Positions 1 to 9,934 of a DNA stretch of 64,000 nucleotides are shown here, in pieces. The DNA lies in the NCBI GenBank assembly GCA_030737835.1, contig JAUJYN010000092.1, positions 62,001 to 126,000 on the forward strand. The letters are read 5' to 3'. The position numbers and the translations under genes were made by a program. The stretch comes from Acorus gramineus (Eukaryota; Streptophyta; Magnoliopsida; Acorales; Acoraceae). The number at the start of each line of letters is the position of its first letter. Within the stretch, counting starts at the first letter, position 1. The notes beneath the pieces are model-generated. The model ran no database searches, had not been told where the DNA came from, and was given only the letters and a program-made list of their open reading frames with translations.

Positions 1-420
1 TTGAATCACATCACCCCTTCCATTCAGTAAATATTCTTAAACTCTTTTATTCTATGATCAGTTAGGGTTTTATTTTCATTTATCACTTAATTTGATTAAT
101 TAGGGTTTTCGTTTTCATTTGTTGTTTGGTTTGATTAGTTAGGGTTTTTTATTTTTATTTTTATTTTTGGGTTGATTAGTTAGAGGTTTTTAGTTCAGGG
201 TTAATGAATCTTTTTTTTTTTTCTTTTGAAGGGGTGAAATTTATATAATGTTTGGTTAATGGGTTTAGGTTTCTTGTAGAATTGTTAAGCTCTCATTTTT
301 TTTATATTGATTTTGGGTTAATGGGTTTAGGTTCTAGCCTCCTATTAATTGAGATATATATATAGGAAATGAGGGAAATGTCAAGGGATTTGATTTTTTT
401 TTATAGGTCTAATTGTTTAG
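1..420. repeat. Left inverted arm of the Mutator-like element
   Basis: This arm contains repeated gttagggtttt-like motifs and is AT-rich. It pairs with 1985-2380 in opposite orientation. Similarity continues past 330 to a shared ggtctaattgttt-type stretch near 410. The true outer end is not in the window. Confidence 0.65.
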
Positions 421-594
421 AAAACTCTATAGTGTTGAAAATTTGAAAATTTGCTTCTTTATATAAAAAAATGTTTCGTAACAGAATGAGTGTACCAACT
501 CCATTTCTAAGATAAAAAAAAAAAAAAAAAAAAAAACAGACTGATAATTGAACATTACCATTTCATGTACTATAAAAAGATTTATTATCCTGCA

Positions 595-633
595 TGCATG
601 ATCACACTGAATGTTTTAGTGAGTGATCATGCA
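595..633. repeat. Perfect 11-bp stem-loop
   Basis: tgcatgatcac at 595-605 pairs perfectly with gtgatcatgca at 623-633 around a 17-base loop. It lies just inside the left arm of the Mutator-like element. No function can be assigned. Confidence 0.5.
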
Positions 634-1984
634 TAATTATTGAACACACTAAATATCCTTTTGGTAATAGCCTTATAACATATCACATAACATTGTTTGA
701 TGAAAATAGCTTATGAGTATTGTTTGATGGTAAGTAAATTAATTGATCTCATATTTATTGTAAAAATGTTTAGTAGAGATGACGGTACACATGATGATGA
801 AATTGTTCAGAATTTAGAATCATTATATGGTAATCATAGAGGTCTTTGGATTCCGGACTTAGATAAATAATGTAAACCAATAACTATTATCACTATCAAT
901 TTTCATATGTCACCTACTAAACGCATCTCATCTACAATACTTCTTTCATAATTTACATACAATCATTGATATATAAAAACATTGTTTTAATTACAAAATA
1001 AAGAGAGCTAGTAACAACAAAATGTAAAAATGAAACACATTACTGTTATCACTGTTAGAACATAACACATCAAAAAAAATACAAATTAAGGTCTAAGATC
1101 ATCAACTGATTGCTTTTGATGTTAAAGCCTCATTTCTTTGTAATATGACAATCTCATTTTGATTTTTTTGTTTGTTTGTTTGGGATCTCAAATTTCTTAA
1201 AATTCCTTTTTTTTTTTAATTGATGTTGAAGGTTCTGTAGATCGTTTGTCTCTCTTCAATGGTTGTGATTTTTTTCTTTTCTAAAGCTGTAGGTCTTTTT
1301 ATATCGAGCCATCTCGGAAAAATCAACATAAACACATTAAGAGAAACAAATAATGCAGAACAATATAAGATATGATATGCTGCTTTCCAACTTATGCATA
1401 TTATCAAACAGAAGCAAGAGTAAGTTTAATGTAGACATAATAGGACACATAGAAACAAACCAACTATTTTTTTCTCATAATTCCAAAAGCATTTTGCCTA
1501 TGGAGAGTCCACCTCACTCTCACCAGAAAGCTCACTTGCATGGCAACTCTCACTCACACAAAACTAAAGTAATAATCTAAGCTGTGCTACCATTAATTAA
1601 ATAATTTATATCATTCATCCACTTCCATACTTCATCTACTTGACCCTGACCATATTGCTCATTAACTGCCAGAGGAAAGAATAACATTATCTTTATTGAT
1701 CTCATGTTTCATTATTGGGACTTGTAATGATGTTATTTTTTCCTCGCTACCTATCTAAAAGGGGTTATCTATGATACAATACAACATTCAATGATACATC
1801 GATAAGTTCACCCAATGTCAAAGATCACTGAAGAACTTCACTCTAACCCAGACAGAGTCTATGAATTCCACTCCTTACTATTTGGTTTGTATCAACCTTA
1901 ATCCAGAATCCTTGTCTTATAAATTATTTTTCAAAACTCACCACCCTTTTACCGCAGCCTTCTTTCATATCCGTTGATACATAA

Positions 1985-2380
1985 TTCCAAACAATTAGGC
2001 CTGTTTAAAAAAAAAACTCAAATCGTTGGACCTCTGTTTCCTATCTCAAACCCAAACCCATTAACCCAAAGTCAATAAAAATGAGAGCTTAGCAATTCTA
2101 CAAGAAACCGAAACAAATTAACCTAACATTATATAAATTTAATTTCACCCTTAAATAAATAAATAAATAAATAAAACTAAATAACTAATTAATGAACCCA
2201 AAATTCAAAATGACAACAAAAAACCCCTAACTAATCAAACCAAATAACAAATGAAAACAAAAACTCAAACTAATCAAACCCAGCAACAAATGAAAAAAAA
2301 AACCCTAACTAAATCAATCATAGAATGCAAGAGTTTAAGAAATAATAAAATACTTACTCTGAATGGATTGGGCGACAGGG
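1985..2380. repeat. Right inverted arm of the Mutator-like element
   Basis: This is the reverse complement of 1-420, including the match of cccattaacccaaagtcaat with the left arm. It contains an AAAT microsatellite at about 2154-2176. Between 2380 and 2530 the sequence becomes purine-rich and has no counterpart inside the window. Confidence 0.65.
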
Positions 2381-2530
2381 TTCGATTTCGTGCTGGAATC
2401 GTGGAGAGGTATCGGAGTTCTTGTCATGGACGTGGAGAGGAGGAAGTAGGGGAAGAGAGAAAGGGAAAAGATTACCGAATGGGAAAAGTCATCCAGTTTC
2501 CTTTTTTTTTTTTTTTGAATGACGTCCACT

Positions 2531-2949
2531 TATCCTGCTGAAAATATTGGGGGTTGCACAAAACTTACTTTCTATGTATTATTTTATAGGATAATGTTTT
2601 TTTTTTTTTCTCAATTCACTTTACACGTGGTTTTTTTTTTTTAAATAATATACCCCATCTAATGATATATGCATTTTTATAAAAAAAAAAAAAAAACATA
2701 TTATTCAATGAGTTGCCTGAATGCATTAATAGAAAATGTAAAAAAAAATTAGGTGGCATGTGGTGCGGCGGAATGAGGATTTTAAGTTCTAATTAATAAG
2801 TGTAGAAAGAGGTTATGCTGATAATCTTTAAGGAGTTCAGAAAAAAATATATTAACTACTTATATAATCAGTATTGCATTTTTAGATAATATTAGGATAG
2901 GAGATAATGGTTTAAGAAAGATAAAAACATTAAAAACATTTATTGTTAA
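2531..2949. other. AT-rich spacer, no gene seen
   Basis: The stretch holds several poly(A)/poly(T) runs and no ORF or element terminus that I can support. It ends at the left target-site duplication of the LINE. Confidence 0.6.
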
Positions 2950-2962
2950 TATAATAATATTT

Positions 2963-4632
2963 GTGATGATTAGGAAAACAACTTGGATGGTTTTCAAATT
3001 TTGACCGGTCTTAAAGTAAATATGTCGGAGAGTAATTTGTTGGATATTAACATCCCTAGTGAAGAGGTGTCTTGTATAGCTTCTAGAATATCTTTCCAAC
3101 CAAATACCTTGTCCTTCCTCTTCGTACCTCTTGTCTGCGAAAAAGGGATTGGGATCCGCTCATAGGTAGATTTGAAAAGAAATTGGAAGGGTGGAAAGGA
3201 AAATCTCTGAGCTTAGGAGATCGATTGATCTTACTTAATGCAATTCTCTTAAGTCTTCCGATTTATTTCCTCTCCATATTCAAAATTCCAAGTGGCATCC
3301 TCCAAGCTATAGATAAAATACGAAGGAGATTTTTATGGAATGGTACTTCTGATGGTGGTTCGCATCCGCATTTTGCTAATTGGGAGATTGTTTGCTGTGC
3401 TAAGAAAGATGGAGGAATGGGGGTTCTTAATCTTTGTCAAATGAATAAGGCGCTATTAGGGAAATGGGTATGACGTATGATTTCTGATTTGGATTCTCTT
3501 TGGATTCTTCTCATTCATGAGAAATATTATAAAGGATGTTTGGGATTAGAATTGTTCCCTCCGCCTAGAGTTCCTATATCAAAATTATGGAAAGATATCC
3601 TTGAAAGTGTATTGGAAATTAATGAGGAGATCTTATTCCTTCCGGGGAATGGAGTTGCAATCAAATCTTGGAAAGATGCTTGGTTAGAAGGTTTGTCTCC
3701 GGCCAATCTTTTCCCAATCTTTTATCGGGTGGCTTCAAACATTGATGATTTGATATGTGATGCTTTCACATGTGGGGTGAATTCTATTATTTGATTCCCT
3801 CGATTGTGTAGAGACCTTTCTGATGATGAGGCCACAGAACTCTCTCAACTTCTTGCGTTACTTCAAGATGTAATTTTAAATCTGGAAGAAGAAGATGCGG
3901 TAGTATGGCGGATGGCTCCTCACGTTGGTTTTTTGGTAAAGTCTCTATACAAAAAGCTTAACAAGGCGAATACATCTATTCCGATGGTTGAGTTTCAAAA
4001 TCAGATCTGGGGTTCCCTAGCACCATTGAAGATAGGGGCATTTATGAGGTTGGTTTCCCTCGATAAAATTCTAACAAAGGTTGATTGCTCAAAATGGTAT
4101 CATGGTATTGATGTCTCATGCTATCTATGTGGGGGTGCAGAGGAAAACAGAGATTATTTATTCATTAGATGTTCATTTGCTATACATATTTGGTCACTGG
4201 TTGATAAGGCAATTGATTCTCCTTGCTGTTTCGATGACATTGACGATATATGGAAGTTTTTCAAAAAGAGAAGAAAGAGAGGTGACCGTAGTAGTCAAGT
4301 TACAATTCAATGGCTCATTCCTTAAGCGGTTTGTTAGAGTATTTGGTTGACAAGAAACAAAGAAATTTTTCAGAATAAAAGAGCATATTTGGAGAATACT
4401 TGGGCTCATATCTCGTATTCGCTTAGAGATTGGGTGAAAATGATCATTTAAGTTCAAAATCCTTCATCTATTATGCGTTTATCTTGGTTTGCGAGGAGTT
4501 AATTATCTGTATTTAGTTCGAATTGTATTTAATTATAATTTGCTCTTTCTTTGTTTTTGGAGATCCCTCATCTCCCTTTGTTCGGGGGCTTTTTAATCAA
4601 TAATAATTCCTATCTTATTTCAAAAAAATATA
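2963..4632 (+). mobile_element. 5'-truncated LINE (L1-type) with decayed reverse transcriptase and zf-RVT
   Basis: Translation in broken frames gives the end of a plant LINE polyprotein. The post-catalytic reverse transcriptase region (KGKSLSLGDRLILLN, LWNGTSDGG, DGGMGVLNL) spans about 3183-3470. A WKD/LPGNG region follows at 3477-3790. The C-terminal zinc-binding domain lies at about 3900-4240, with CYLCGGAEENRDYLF and a later RCSFAIHIW. In-frame stops at about 3474 and 3792 make it dead. The catalytic YADD region and the endonuclease are missing, as expected after incomplete reverse transcription. The 3' end is A-rich. A 13-bp direct repeat, tataataatattt, flanks it (2950-2962 and 4633-4645) and fixes the 5' break at 2963, although the repeat is AT-rich and so not fully conclusive. 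Confidence 0.85.
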
Positions 4633-4751
4633 TATAATAATATTTAAGAGAAAAATGATATATACATTTATATAAAATGAATGCATTTTTTTTGTTTTTA
4701 ATAGAGTAAATATTGACACAGCGAAATACATATATTAAAAAAAATGATGCT

Positions 4752-4858
4752 AAGGTGGCTCACTCCTAGGTTTCTGTTTCCATGCTTTTGTTGGCCATTT
4801 CTCGGACTCTTTGTAATTGTTTCACCAAATTATAAAAGATCTAAATTTCGTGTCAAAC

Positions 4859-4890
<32 letters not shown>
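4752..4890 (+). mobile_element. Short poly(A)-tailed retroposon (SINE or heavily truncated LINE)
   Basis: About 108 bp of mixed sequence is followed by a run of some 30 A residues. tgatgct, preceded by A residues, occurs on both sides (4745-4751 and 4891-4897) as a probable target-site duplication. The body contains a cttttgttggccatttct-like stretch reminiscent of plant LINE 3' ends. I see no tRNA-like A or B box. Confidence 0.55.
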
Positions 4891-4894
<4 letters not shown>

Positions 4895-5217
4895 GCTTTC
4901 TTGAGTTAATGACGTGACTGATCGTAAGTGAGGTGCAAAAATCAACTAAAAGTTTGTCATCACCCCATAAATTTTGTTTGCCTAAGTAGAGAAATCTTAT
5001 TGTATGTATATGTTTTGACTTTTAAAATGCATATATTTTAAAAAAATTTAAATATATTGAATATTTAGACCTCATTCCTCAGAAGTTGGGTTTAAAACTA
5101 AGTTTATATAAAGGTGTCCCTTCACCAATTCTAAAAAAACTACATTTGCTCACTCATTCAAAAAATTTACCTTTAGCTTTTAACCAAGTCATAGTTTTTC
5201 TGTTCAGAAATGAATTT

Positions 5218-5345
5218 TGAGAACTTAGCTTCCTACAAACTAAACAACACCCCTAACCTGTTTTCAAACGAGATCTTAGTTAAACATGAAAAAGAGTATA
5301 TGATTTTTTAGTTGGAGTATAATACAATGTTTGAACGTTATCCCC
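5218..5345. repeat. Detached fragment of the F-box locus flank
   Basis: The segment aligns with about 49485-49620 and 56690-56830, the upstream flanks of the two F-box genes. Shared landmarks include ctacaaactc followed by aacctgttttcaaa, and a later gatgaaag. It is more diverged than the two young copies. This places a fourth, very partial relic of the locus upstream of the third copy at 8229. The sequences at 4898-5217 and 5346-5649 are AT-rich, and I see nothing else in them. Confidence 0.6.
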
Positions 5346-5649
5346 TTGTTTGATGAAAGAACTATATCAAGATTAAATATTTATTATAATAATTACATAA
5401 TTTATATTTGGCATTTCAAAAAAACAAAAAAAAAAGAATGAATAAACTTAAACATTAATTGAAATTTAAAATTATATAAACATACACAGGTTGCCTTTTG
5501 GTGTTCCAAAAAATAAATTGAAACGTTATATTTATCACTTGTTATGGAGATTGAAAGTTTATATTTCTTATTTTATAGGGTCCATTCTAATAAATATTTA
5601 TTTTTTATTTAAAATTTCAACTTAAATTAAATATTACATAAAAATATGT

Positions 5650-5872
5650 TTTAATATTTTTTCTCTTGTCTTGGCAACTCCACGGGACCCAGCCCAACCT
5701 AAATGTGACGGGTCGAGGTGGGATCGGGTATTTTACATGCTTGTTGGGACGGATTTGGGGTGAAAAAGCTACACCTATCATAGGTTTAGGAAGGGTTTGA
5801 GACAGGATTTTGTAAGCGGGTTTAGATATGAGATTCACAAAACCTATTCCAACCCGCCTCATTGTCATCCCC
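5650..5872. mobile_element. Terminal fragment of a hAT-like element rich in GGGT/ACCC motifs
   Basis: Read on the minus strand it starts ggggatgacaatgaggcggg and continues with scattered acccg/gggtc motifs. This is the style of subterminal regions of plant non-autonomous hAT elements. Only one end is present. It abuts the GGCC-rich element that starts at about 5873, which suggests truncation or a nested junction. Confidence 0.4.
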
Positions 5873-6590
5873 AACAAGCCAGGATGGGCCAGTCAGGCCC
5901 ATTAAAACAAGGCGCAAGCCCAGCCTTGGACTCAGGCCAGTGGGCCTGTCTGGTTAGTGGCCCGCGATGGGCTGGCCCTAGGCAAAAAATAAAACTCATG
6001 CCCTGCCCACAAGCCCGGGCCTTTCATGACAGGCCCAAGCTTTGGGCCCACAAGCAGGCCTGCAGGCTCAAATTTTAAACAAATTTTTCTTTATTTTTCT
6101 TTGATTTTCAATTTTAAATTATGCATTTGTATGTTAATGTTACATTAGCACAAAAAAAAATAAAAGTATAATATTAAAATGCATTGAATATATTATATTA
6201 TTTAAAATAATGTTTAAATCTCTTGGATTTTAAAAGATAAAATATAAAATTAATTAATTAGTTAAGAAATTATATTATTACATGATATATATTCAAACTA
6301 GGTTAACAACTACAAATATGTCAATCATTTATATAACTCAAACTTAAATTACATAAAATTATTTTAAAAAAATGCCTCGTATGGGCCTACGGGCCACTTC
6401 GGGCGGACCCACGAATTAGGCCCGGGCTCCAGAATCAAGCTTATATCCAGCCCGACCTAAAAAAGGGCCTGGGTTGAGCCAGCCCTTGAATGGGCCTGAG
6501 CCAGGTTTTATCCCTATGGGCCCAGGGAGAAGCGGGCCAGGTTTTCGAGAATCTGACCAAATAATGAACTTAACCTATCAGGTACCTGTC
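5873..6590 (+). mobile_element. Non-autonomous hAT-like element with GGCC-rich ends, copy 1
   Basis: Two end regions (5873-6070 and 6370-6590) are packed with gggcc/ggccc motifs in both orientations. They surround an AT-rich core of about 300 bp. Clustered GGCC subterminal repeats around an AT-rich core are characteristic of Ac-like hAT derivatives. The core and the right end match 7062-7625 in reverse orientation, for example the core motif atgcattgaat and the tip reading ccaaatratga. No ORF and no clean 8-bp duplication was found, so the ends are approximate. The short 5797-6078 reading frame here is compositional only. Confidence 0.55.
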
Positions 6591-7061
6591 GTCCAAACTT
6601 GGCTCAAGGCTTTTATTTTTTTTTAATAGGGAGATTTTTATACCATTTACAATATACAATTAAAGTAGTAAAATGTTAGACAACTATTCAACTCCTCACC
6701 CACTATAATGAAATGTAAGAAGAGCTCAAAGCGATAGAACACCCTTTGCTCTCAAAATCTGAGTTTAAAATTTAATTTTCAGGAAGTTATTTCTCCACAT
6801 ATTATGAAAAAATTACTTTTTAGATGCATTTATTTATAAAAATGTATCTACAATTTATAATTAAGCTACAGTTTTTTTATTTCTATTTGAAAACGGATTT
6901 AGAGAAATTAAATTTCTGTAAATAAATAATTTCTCAAACCCATATCCAAACTAGAAAGCACTCTCTAACTCCCAAAATATTTCACCAAGCACCATCTAGG
7001 GTATTTGCACATCACAATGACTCTTCTCAGATACTTGGCATGAAAGTAATGTATCCAGTCC
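6591..7061. other. AT-rich spacer between two hAT-like copies
   Basis: No ORF, inverted repeat or element terminus was seen in this stretch. Confidence 0.5.
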
Positions 7062-7625
7062 ACTTAAAAAGGTCATCATTTGGCCTGAGGCTCGAAAACC
7101 CGACCCATAAAGCCAAAACCCAACTCGGGCCCATTTTAAGGTCGAGCCGAGTCTGAGCCTTTTCCTGAGGCCCGGACCTGACCCGTAGAGGGATATTTAA
7201 AAAGTAATTTCATGCAATTTTTATTTGTATTGAGATTGATTTATTCAAATGATTGATATATACCTAAGTGTCAACCTAGTTAGAATATACATATATCATG
7301 TAGTGATTTAATTTCTCTTAGTGATTTAATTTCTCAGCTAATTAATTCATTTCATCTTTTATTTTTTGAAAATCCCATGACATGGATGTAAATATTTTTT
7401 TTCAATAAATGCAACACATTCAATGCATTGGAACATTATACTTTCAATTTTTTATGTTATTGTAACATTAATATTCAAATTCCCAACTTCAAATTGAAAA
7501 ACAAAGAAAAAACTTGTTTAAAATCTGGACCCACGTGGGCAAGGACTGGCCAAACAGGCCCGCGGGCCTGGCCTGGGTTTGAGTCCTGTTTCAACGGGAT
7601 GGACCGGCCTGGGCATACAGAAATG
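7062..7625 (-). mobile_element. Non-autonomous hAT-like element with GGCC-rich ends, copy 2 (inverted)
   Basis: The reverse complement aligns along its length with copy 1. Tips read ccaaatratgacct, followed inward by cccgaccc/gggcc clusters, an AT-rich core with atgcattgaatgtgtt, and a second GGCC cluster at 7530-7620. It is about 150 bp shorter than copy 1, mostly through core deletions. No transposase reading frame is present. Confidence 0.55.
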
Positions 7626-7764
7626 CATCAAATGTTGCATAATGAAACACTCTTTATGTATGACTCATCTGATAGAGTTTGAAATAAATAAAGATGTTTC
7701 CCTAGAGAAATTGTATTGTTTAGTATGTGGATTAAAATATAATTATTTTATTCAAATGAAAAGT

Positions 7765-7789
7765 TTTTTTTTTTTTTTTTTTGTAACAT
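7765..7789. mobile_element. Minute poly(T) retroposition scar
   Basis: A run of about 18 T followed by gtaacat lies between two near-identical 15-bp repeats, attcaaatgaaaagt (7750-7764) and attcgaatgaaaagt (7790-7804). This looks like the tail of a severely 5'-truncated retrotransposed sequence with its target-site duplication. The rest of 7626-8228 shows nothing I can name. Confidence 0.4.
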
Positions 7790-8228
7790 ATTCGAATGAA
7801 AAGTTGACTTGCCAGGCAATTCCTGTGTGCTTACATTGAAGAATTAGATGCCATGATTATAGTTATTTTGTGTTCCCATGATAAGAAAAAACATCACTGA
7901 GTGAGATAAGAAGAGTAAAAGAATAAGAAAGTAAAGCAATAATAAAAGAAAAATACACTTACTCATGGTGTCAAGTATTGTCACCCGTATCAACCAATTG
8001 TACCAGCCGAGAATAGGTAGAAAAAACTTCTAACCCCTTTCCCGTATGACCAAACTACTCAGTTATACAGAATGCAGTTTTGTCTATGTGAATGCTCAAC
8101 AGTCAACACCTTGCACATGCAAGTGCCCCAGTCTCTGATGCTTTGGATCGTCATCTCCCATAAATTCTCAAAATAGAAAGCTCTTCCCTTGATTCTATAT
8201 CATCCATGCTCCCGCCATAACATTTTTT

Positions 8229-8745
8229 TAAGGCTCACTTTTTATAATTCTTCACTGTATGTATGAATGATATCAGATTCAATGGCATATAGATGCGTAT
8301 AGATACTACGAATAATGGAAAAGAGAATCATCAGAGATTGCCACATTGAATAAATCAACAATTCCATCATCCTAATATTATAAAAGGATAGAAAATCACT
8401 AACCACAGAAAATACACCAACTAGCATTGGGAGCGCAGAAGAAGAAAAAAAATTGACCACCCTTTATTTATAAGAATGAGGACACAGAAAGTCACCCAAC
8501 TTTTCTTTTCATTTAATAGGAAGAACCCATACATGACAAGGATGTAAATACTTCTCATCATCAATAACACAAATTGAACCAAAGCTCCCGTCCTCCATAT
8601 TGCTTGAAAATTAAAATAAAAAAAAATTAGTGATTAATTTGTGGATATATTCTCAAATTCAAATTTGAGTATATAGGATGTGCTCGACGTCAACAAAATC
8701 GGGTGGTTGATGATAAAATGCTAATGGTTAATAAAACATAAGAAT
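8229..8745 (-). pseudogene. Remnant of a third F-box locus; coding region deleted
   Basis: 8229-8600 aligns with the 3' flank and the last 25 or so codons of the two intact F-box genes (47395-47740 and 54620-54970). Shared landmarks are gattgccacattga, the tagtaggaa-like C-terminal codons, and the ccaaagctcccgtcctcc versus ccaaaactctcctcctcc stretch. At about 8600 it jumps to the sequence just upstream of the start codon (gcttgaaaattaaaa versus gcttcaaaatgaaaatt). About 940 bp of coding sequence, including the F-box, is therefore missing. 8680-8745 matches the promoter repeat caacaaaatcgggtggttga. The locus continues at 22331 after the copia insertion. It cannot encode a protein. Confidence 0.75.
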
Positions 8746-8750
8746 GCATT

Positions 8751-8858
8751 TGTTAGAATCACATAAATGAATCCTTGTATTGGTTTAATCATTTTATATG
8801 TAAGTACACACAAGATTACACATGTAATACATTATGACATAACACATATAATTTAACA
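8751..8858 (-). repeat. 3' LTR of the copia element
   Basis: In element orientation it runs from TGTTAAATT to GATTCTAACA. It is unusually short for an LTR. It matches 22223-22330. Confidence 0.93.
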
Positions 8859-8870
8859 GCCCCTCTCAAA
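8859..8870 (-). other. Polypurine tract of the copia element
   Basis: Read on the minus strand, tttgagaggggc lies immediately before the 3' LTR. It is the expected plus-strand primer site for reverse transcription. Confidence 0.7.
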
Positions 8871-9934
8871 CTCATGGTGGATCATATAAAGTGAGTTTGC
8901 GAATGAGAAACTGAAATCGAGGAACTAGATGTGACTTCGTAAAGAAATCAGTAAGCTGCTCTGGGGAGGAAATATGCGGAAGCGATACTGTCTCTGCGAG
9001 GAAGTGCTGACGGACGAAGTGACAATCGATCTCAATGTATTTGGTCCTCTCATGAAAGACCGGATTGCTGGCAATCTGAATCGCAGACCGATTATCACAA
9101 TAAAGAGGAGTAGGACCAGTCATAGTAACTCCTAGATCCACCAAGAGACGTCTGAGATAAACAATCTCCTTGGTGGTAATAGCCATGGCTCGATACTCAG
9201 CCTCGGTGCTGGACAGGGAAACAACCTCCTGTTTCTTGCTGCGCCAAGAGATGATGGAATCTCCAAGAAATATATAGAACCCAGTGGTGGAGCGTCTAGT
9301 GGTTGGGTCTCCAGCCCAATCGGCATCAATGTAAGCTCTGAGAACTAGAGTCGAAGAGGATGACAGATAGATCGATCTGGTGATAGTACCGTGCAAATAT
9401 CTGAGAATACGCAAAAGGGCACCATAATGTACTGATCGAGGAGCTGAGATAAACTGACTAACAATGCTAACAGCATGAGCAATGTTAGGTCTGGTGATGC
9501 AAAGATATACAAGCTGACCAACAATCTATCTGTATCGAGTTGGGTCTAGAAGGAGCTTACCATATGTAGGACAAAGCTTCACATGAAGCTCAAGATGAGT
9601 ATCTACATTGCGAGTGTCTAAGAGGGTAGCGCGCTCGAGAATGTCAGCCGTATATTTCTGTTAAGAGAGCAGAATCTCACAATCACTTTGTGCAATCTTG
9701 AGACCAAGGAAGTAGCAAAGAGTGCCGAGAACTTTCATCTAAAACTGTCGAATGAGGTGATTCTTGACCAGAGTAATACCGGCGGAGTCATCGCCAGTGA
9801 TAATCATGTCGTCAACATATAGAAGAAGAATAACCTAGCCCTGCGATGAGGATCGCACAAACATAGAGTAGTCCTGAAAGCTCTCAACAAAACTAGCTGC
9901 CAGAATAACGCTGCGAAAACGCTCAAACCAGGCA
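8866..9934 (-). pseudogene. Copia reverse transcriptase (C-terminal half) and RNase H
   Basis: The minus-strand translation gives RAWFERF, then the catalytic YVDDMIITGDD (about 9800-9830). Connection-region motifs such as VGQLVYL and RPNIAHAVS follow, and then RNase H (8872-9414) with DADWAGDP and STEAEYRAM and an intact-looking 180-residue frame. In-frame stops upstream of 9414 break the polyprotein. RAWFERF is the direct continuation of GLKQAP at 16602-16620; the solo LTR split the gene between these two motifs. Confidence 0.88.

Larger units (their letters stand above)
1..2530. mobile_element. Mutator-like DNA transposon with long inverted arms (left tip outside window)
   Basis: Bases 1-420 are the reverse complement, with small differences, of about 1985-2380. 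The best-conserved part pairs roughly 270-335 with 2045-2105. Long terminal inverted repeats of this kind are typical of Mutator-like elements. The arms diverge near position 1 and near 2380; the right tip probably lies between 2380 and 2530, and the left tip is cut off, so no target-site duplication can be read. The interior (430-1985) is AT-rich and encodes no recognisable transposase. It holds only short exon-like ORFs, for example 766-870 (34 codons) and 1353-1580, which match nothing I know. It is therefore a non-autonomous element or a gene-fragment carrier. A foldback element of another superfamily remains possible. Confidence 0.6.
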
